This document shows, one piece after another, positions 60,005 to 64,000 of a stretch of 64,000 nt of DNA (its first letter is position 1; each line of letters opens with the position of its first letter). Below the pieces are notes generated by a model. The model did no database searches and was not told the DNA's origin. It saw only the letters and a program-made list of their open reading frames with translations. This DNA is from Ignelater luminosus. Its lineage: Eukaryota > Arthropoda > Insecta > Coleoptera > Elateridae. A program made the position numbers and the translations under genes. Where the stretch lies: contig VTPC01005804.1 of NCBI GenBank assembly GCA_011009095.1, forward strand, positions 1-64,000. Direction: 5' to 3'.

Positions 60005-60058
60005 CGACCCCGCCTAATCATGTCTAAAATTCTTTACTCTTACTTTAAATTGAAAGTA
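60005..60058 (-). promoter_or_regulatory. Conserved upstream CGACCCC block, unit D
   Basis: CGACCCCGCCTAATCATGTC then TTACTCTTACTTTAAATTGA. Confidence 0.5.
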
Positions 60059-60174
60059 CATGCAGAATAAGGAATTGCAATTATTTTATTTATTAATTCC
60101 TGAAAGACATACCTATTTTTAGGTGTTATATATGTCTTATGTTTGTTTTATTTAGTGCTAAATAATAATTGAAC

Positions 60175-60194
60175 AAGGTAAAGGTCATGAACTG
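60175..60194 (+). promoter_or_regulatory. Nuclear-receptor-like site, unit D
   Basis: AAGGTAAAGGTCATGAACTG, identical to units A and B. Confidence 0.45.
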
Positions 60195-60599
60195 TTTTTG
60201 ACTCCACATTCTAACTTGCATTCAGGTACACTGATATAAGTATTGTTTGTTCTAAGTATAATTTCTAATCAAATATTTTAGTTCGTTTGTACTTCCTGCA
60301 GAAGTTCATTGTTAACACGTGCGATAATTTTTATTTAAAAATCATCTTTTAAATAATTTTATTACTCTCTTTATTAATCTTAAATTGAACACTTTGATGG
60401 ATTTAGTTAACATGAAGTCTTTTCTGTAAATTCCTGCCTGGATATAGGTTTCGAATATTTATTATCTATCTAATTTACTGATCGCTCTAAGTGGAGAAGC
60501 AATTCATCCGATAGATTTCTCATTCACATGTACAAATTTTAACAAAGAAAACATAATCTTTTAGAGATATCCATAAAACTCGGAACTATTTAGTTTAAA

Positions 60600-63516
60600 T
60601 TATACGGTGTATCGCCGGGATCGATCGTCAACTGGATCTACAGCAGATCATGGAGGTGCACTTATTGCGGTACGTAGCTCTTTGATATCAACACGTATAC
60701 TGGACTTTCAAAGTGAATCAGAAGATGTGTGGGTATCCATTCAATATGGGCAACGGAAATTGTTTTTGTGTTGTGAATATTTACCTCCGCGAGATGTTGT
60801 AGCTGCTGCGACCTTCCGCGATAAATTAATGCAAATCTTTGATGAATTTCCAGACAATTTATTTCTAATATGTGGAGACTTTAATTTGCCAACCATCACA
60901 TGGTGCCAAGCTACGGACAACTCTTTTAACCCACAAAAATATGACCCTTCGGCTACAAATTTTGTTAATTTATTTTCCTATTGCAGTCTAGTCCAATTTA
61001 ACGGTGTAGAAAACTGTAACGGCAGGATGTTAGACCTAATTTTTTCTAACTATTATTGTATTAAATCAGTTCACAGATGTCACAACCCTATTGTTAATGT
61101 AGATCAGCATCATCCCCCACTCGATATTAACCTGAAATTTCTAAACATAGATCAACTAATTAATAAGAATGAGGTCAAATACTGTTTTAAACGGGCGGAT
61201 TACTGCAATATTAACTTAAAACTAGGTAGAGTCGACTGGCAAAACCAGTTACACAATCTGAATTGTGAGGAATCATTAGCTGCATTTTACAACATTGTGT
61301 TTGACATAATTAATGAACATGTACCCACAAGAACTGTACATTCGCATTATCCATCCTGGTTTTTTGCATCCACAATAAAAGTGATCAAAGAGAAACGTAA
61401 ATCTCACAGAAAATGGAAACTATATAATAAGAGACTTGATTATCTGACATTTAGTTTACTTCGTGGCCGTTCAAAATACTTAATTTCTTTAGATTTTCGT
61501 AATTTAATTAGATCTACCGAGGAAGACTTAGTTACCAATCCTAAACGTATTTGGTCGTATGTTAAATCAAGAAAACACAGTTCGAATATACCTCACCAAG
61601 TAAAACTCGATGACGCAACCGCAGATGACGGTTTATCTATTTGTAACCTTTTTCTTAAACATTTTGATTCTGTATTTATAGATGGTCAGCTACCAGACTT
61701 CGACGTAAACGTTCTTAATAACGATAGGATGCTTGCTGCTACAACACTCGAAATTTCTCTAGAAAAGGTTTTAAATCTTATCAGTCAGCTTGATATAGGC
61801 AAAGGGACGGGACCAGACGGTATCCCCGCGATACTATTGCGTAATTGTGCGGATCATTTAGCGCTCCCAATATCCATAATCTTTAACCGATCACTAAAAG
61901 AGGGTGTTTTTCCAAAGAGTTGGAAAAAAGCCTATATTGTTCCAATTTTTAAATCTGGGGATAAAGAATTAGTTAAGAATTACAGGCCAGTGTCCATCTT
62001 ATCGACTCTGCCAAAACTCTTTGAGAAGATTGTTTATGAAATTGTTTTAAGCACAACAAAAATTCATATTTGTATCCAACAACACGGATTCTTGCCGGGT
62101 AGATCAGTGGAAACTAACTTAGTAAGCTATTTAGATTATTTGCTTAAGGCTCTTGATCAACGTGTACAGGTTGATTCTGTATACACAGACTTTAGCAAGG
62201 CGTTCGATAAAATCGATCATAACATTCTTATACACAAGTTGGATATTATGGGACTGCCCCCTGACTTACTGCGATGGATAAAGTCATACATCTCAAACAG
62301 ATCGCAAGCTGTTAGAATCGACGGATATTGTTCCGATTTTGCCGTGATTACGTCGGGGGTACCGCAGGGCTCTCACCTCGGTCCTTTGTTTTTTATAATT
62401 TACATCAATGATATAGTCAGCTGTTTTAAAAATAGTAAGTTTCTTTTATACGCCGATGATATAAAAATATTCCGAGAAATTAGATTTATTTCCGATTGCA
62501 GTTTATTACAAAATGACTTAAACCGTCTGTATGATTACTGCCATAATAACAAGCTGTTTTTAAACTTCCAAAAATGCTACACAATATCTTTTACAAGGAA
62601 CTACTCCGTATTTACATTCCCGTATCATCTCTCTAGTCAGCAATTACATTCAGTTTGTTCCATTAAAGATTTAGGAGTTATTTTGGATAACAAACTAACT
62701 TTTTCTAAACACATTACTTATATCACAAGGAAATCATACAAAAACTTGGGTTTTTTAATTAGAATTTGCAAACCATTTACGAGTCTTCGTGGTATCAGAA
62801 GCCTTTATTTTGCTTACGTGCGTAGCATAATTAATTGGGCCAGCGTAGTTTGGAACCCACAATACAATACTTATATTAATATGCTAGAATCGATACAGAA
62901 AAGGTTTGTAAGTTACCTTAATAAAAAGTTCCATATGCCATCCATCAGTTACAACCACTCGTGTACTGAGTTTGAGCTGTTGCCATTAGCCAATTCTAGA
63001 GAAATTTCGGACTTGCTTTTTCTTTACAAGTTGATCACTGGTATATTGGATTGTACACAGGTTTTGGAATTAATTAACATTAACGTTCCTATCCGTTCGA
63101 CTAAAAACAATTATCTTTTCGTACCTTCTTTCTCGAGAACTAACTCTTTTCAAAATTCGCCACTTGTTCGTATGGTTCGAAGCTACAATCACAGATGTAA
63201 CTCCCTAGATCCCTTCTCAGTTTCACTGACAAGTTTTAAATACAAAGTAACAACAATTTGCCGCTCTTAACATGAGATTTACGTTTCTTTTACCACTTTT
63301 CAGAATGTCTATTAAATTAAATTAAATTATATAATTATATGCATGCACCTGTTTATTTCAATAACTGTTTTTTCACGCTTTTATGTATAATTGGATTATT
63401 TAATACCTTGTAACTTATTTATAATTGACACGACGTTTCTGTTTTGTAGGAAGTATTTGTATTGGGTTCAGACCTGTTTGTACTTCTTTAAGATAAATAA
63501 ATAAATAAATAAATAA
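60600..63516 (+). mobile_element. 5'-truncated non-LTR retrotransposon with (TAAA)n tail
   Basis: The element begins abruptly inside an endonuclease coding sequence at about 60600 and ends in a TAAATAAATAAATAAATAAA tail at about 63495-63516, about 245 bp after the stop codon. Truncation at the 5' end is usual for target-primed insertions. I found no clear target-site duplication. The protein is of the CR1/jockey-like group; exact clade unresolved. Confidence 0.85.
60607..63270 (+). CDS. Non-LTR retrotransposon endonuclease/reverse transcriptase, N-terminally truncated but otherwise open
   Basis: An open frame of about 887 codons without a natural start (its first codon is GTG and the true start is lost with the 5' end). 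The APE-like endonuclease is represented from its middle: CGDFNLPTITW (about residues 94-104) and the C-terminal DQHHPPLDI with its His. The reverse transcriptase follows: GTGPDGIPAILLRN, VPIFKSGDKELVKNYRPVSI, motif A YTDFSKAFDKI with Asp528, motif B SGVPQGSHLGPLFFIIYIND, and motif C YADD at 615-618. The C-terminal thumb region ends with Cys-Arg-Ser. No stop or frameshift interrupts 2.66 kb, so insertion was recent. The copy cannot be autonomous because the N-terminal endonuclease part and any ORF1 are missing. Confidence 0.92.
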   Translation: MYRRDRSSTGSTADHGGALIAVRSSLISTRILDFQSESEDVWVSIQYGQRKLFLCCEYLPPRDVVAAATFRDKLMQIFDEFPDNLFLICGDFNLPTITWCQATDNSFNPQKYDPSATNFVNLFSYCSLVQFNGVENCNGRMLDLIFSNYYCIKSVHRCHNPIVNVDQHHPPLDINLKFLNIDQLINKNEVKYCFKRADYCNINLKLGRVDWQNQLHNLNCEESLAAFYNIVFDIINEHVPTRTVHSHYPSWFFASTIKVIKEKRKSHRKWKLYNKRLDYLTFSLLRGRSKYLISLDFRNLIRSTEEDLVTNPKRIWSYVKSRKHSSNIPHQVKLDDATADDGLSICNLFLKHFDSVFIDGQLPDFDVNVLNNDRMLAATTLEISLEKVLNLISQLDIGKGTGPDGIPAILLRNCADHLALPISIIFNRSLKEGVFPKSWKKAYIVPIFKSGDKELVKNYRPVSILSTLPKLFEKIVYEIVLSTTKIHICIQQHGFLPGRSVETNLVSYLDYLLKALDQRVQVDSVYTDFSKAFDKIDHNILIHKLDIMGLPPDLLRWIKSYISNRSQAVRIDGYCSDFAVITSGVPQGSHLGPLFFIIYINDIVSCFKNSKFLLYADDIKIFREIRFISDCSLLQNDLNRLYDYCHNNKLFLNFQKCYTISFTRNYSVFTFPYHLSSQQLHSVCSIKDLGVILDNKLTFSKHITYITRKSYKNLGFLIRICKPFTSLRGIRSLYFAYVRSIINWASVVWNPQYNTYINMLESIQKRFVSYLNKKFHMPSISYNHSCTEFELLPLANSREISDLLFLYKLITGILDCTQVLELININVPIRSTKNNYLFVPSFSRTNSFQNSPLVRMVRSYNHRCNSLDPFSVSLTSFKYKVTTICRS

Positions 63517-63659
63517 AACCCAGTTTGTAAACGTTATCAGGGTTTTTTTTTATTTCTGGCAATATAAAAGAAATTGGTTACGCAAATGATCGGTCGGTTA
63601 CTTCTAGCTACACTGTGATTGAAAATATCTAATAAATCCTAACAGAATATCATCGAGAC
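63517..63659. other. Spacer, nothing recognised
   Basis: Short AT-rich spacer between two retroelement pieces. Confidence 0.5.
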
Positions 63660-64000
63660 CTGATGGAGTAACGTAGGCGGTGGAGGCTTAAACCGAATTC
63701 CAATAAAACCGAGATGTGCTGCTTTTATTTAAACAGCAAGATTGGTAACAGATGACTTCAAGTTATGCCGATAATTAATTACTTCGACACGTTACCAACC
63801 TTAAATACCTGGGAGTGACCCTGGACTGAACACTGTTGTTCGAGTAGCACCTTGCAAAAACTGCAGCAAAACTTATTAGGGTTCAACAGTAACAACTCTA
63901 CGGTTCAGAGCTCTAGAACTTGTGTACTCGACTTTCAACCATTGTGTTCCTGTGTTGTTAAAAAAATCACCAGCAACCCCCAACTACCAGTACATGAGGA
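63660..64000 (+). pseudogene. Non-LTR reverse transcriptase fragment, runs off the window
   Basis: Plus-strand pieces RWRLKPNSNKTEMCCFYLNS, then, after a frameshift, PNLKYLGVTLD and HLAKTAAKL correspond to the region just after the RT active site of jockey/RTE-like elements (LNPxKTExxCFHLNNKxA ... LKYLGVTLDRTL ... HLxKTAxKLxxR). Stops and frameshifts show it is dead. It is a different lineage from the 60.6-63.5 kb element. Confidence 0.75.

Larger units (their letters stand above)
46600..60425 (-). repeat. Tandem array of four duplicated units, each with one cuticular-type gene
   Basis: Four ~1.85-2.2-kb units (insertions excluded) repeat in the same orientation: A about 46600-49760, B 49770-51850, C 51850-53700, D 53700-60425. 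Each contains, left to right, an ACCAAAAGATAC-like word (degenerate in A), a polyadenylation region, two exons, a TATA promoter, a CGACCCC block, and AAGGTAAAGGTCA. Unit A is followed by a foldback element (48452-49563) and unit D is split by a non-LTR retrotransposon (about 53800-58250). Similarity extends across non-coding parts, so these are segmental duplicates, not conserved exons alone. Confidence 0.88.

Noticed and set aside
1-64000. CRISPR arrays, bacterial operons, or a viral genome insertion
   Set aside because: No regularly spaced direct repeats, no ribosome-binding-site gene strings, and no envelope, capsid or viral polymerase genes were seen; everything coding is insect-type or transposon-derived.

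Overview
This is an AT-rich, gene-poor stretch of eukaryotic nuclear DNA, almost certainly from an insect. The evidence is: small 57-69 bp GT-AG introns; tiny 12-nt first exons encoding Met-Asn-(Thr/Ala)-(Ile/Leu); a family of secreted glycine/histidine/tryptophan-rich proteins of cuticular type; and insect-type transposons (piggyBac, mariner, DUF4817-type elements, several non-LTR retrotransposons). A beetle is my best guess, but the sequence alone does not prove it. There are no bacterial features, and I saw no tRNA or rRNA gene.

Layout. 1-7 kb: mostly unrecognised DNA, with a GC-rich island (1.2-2.3 kb), a broken mariner (3.5-4.5 kb) and a possible MITE (6.4-6.9 kb). 7.08-9.79 kb: a complete piggyBac element with TTAA ends, an intact transposase and one small intron. 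10-25 kb: a graveyard of piggyBac, Tc1/mariner, DUF4817-type and other transposon-derived relics, all disrupted. 25-36 kb: mostly anonymous AT-rich DNA, holding a 1.57-kb element with ~430-bp inverted repeats, a reverse-transcriptase relic and a small MITE. 36.2-36.7 kb: a stand-alone cuticular-type gene (gene 1). 37.3-38.6 kb: a complete mariner with an intact 348-aa transposase. 38.9-39.5 kb: a foldback element. 42.1-43.1 kb: an R1-like non-LTR relic. 46.6-60.4 kb: a tandem array of four units, each with one cuticular-type gene (A-D). One unit boundary is interrupted by a foldback element and one unit by a decayed non-LTR retrotransposon. 60.6-63.5 kb: a 5'-truncated non-LTR element with a long open endonuclease/reverse-transcriptase frame and a (TAAA)n tail. 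63.66-64 kb: another RT fragment.

The only clear host genes are the five cuticular-type genes, all on the minus strand. They share a signal peptide, intron position, core promoter (a GAAGGTCGT motif, TATATAT box and ATCTTTCAC initiator region), 5' leader and polyadenylation context. An upstream block containing CGACCCCGCC-like sequence is shared by all five. A nuclear-receptor-like AAAGGTCA block is shared by the four array units. They therefore look like a co-regulated, recently expanded family. Everything else is mobile DNA or unrecognised. I did not find a convincing new defence, RNA or enzymatic system. The most informative material is the promoter conservation in the array, the two structurally intact DNA transposons, and the foldback insertion whose empty site survives in sister units.
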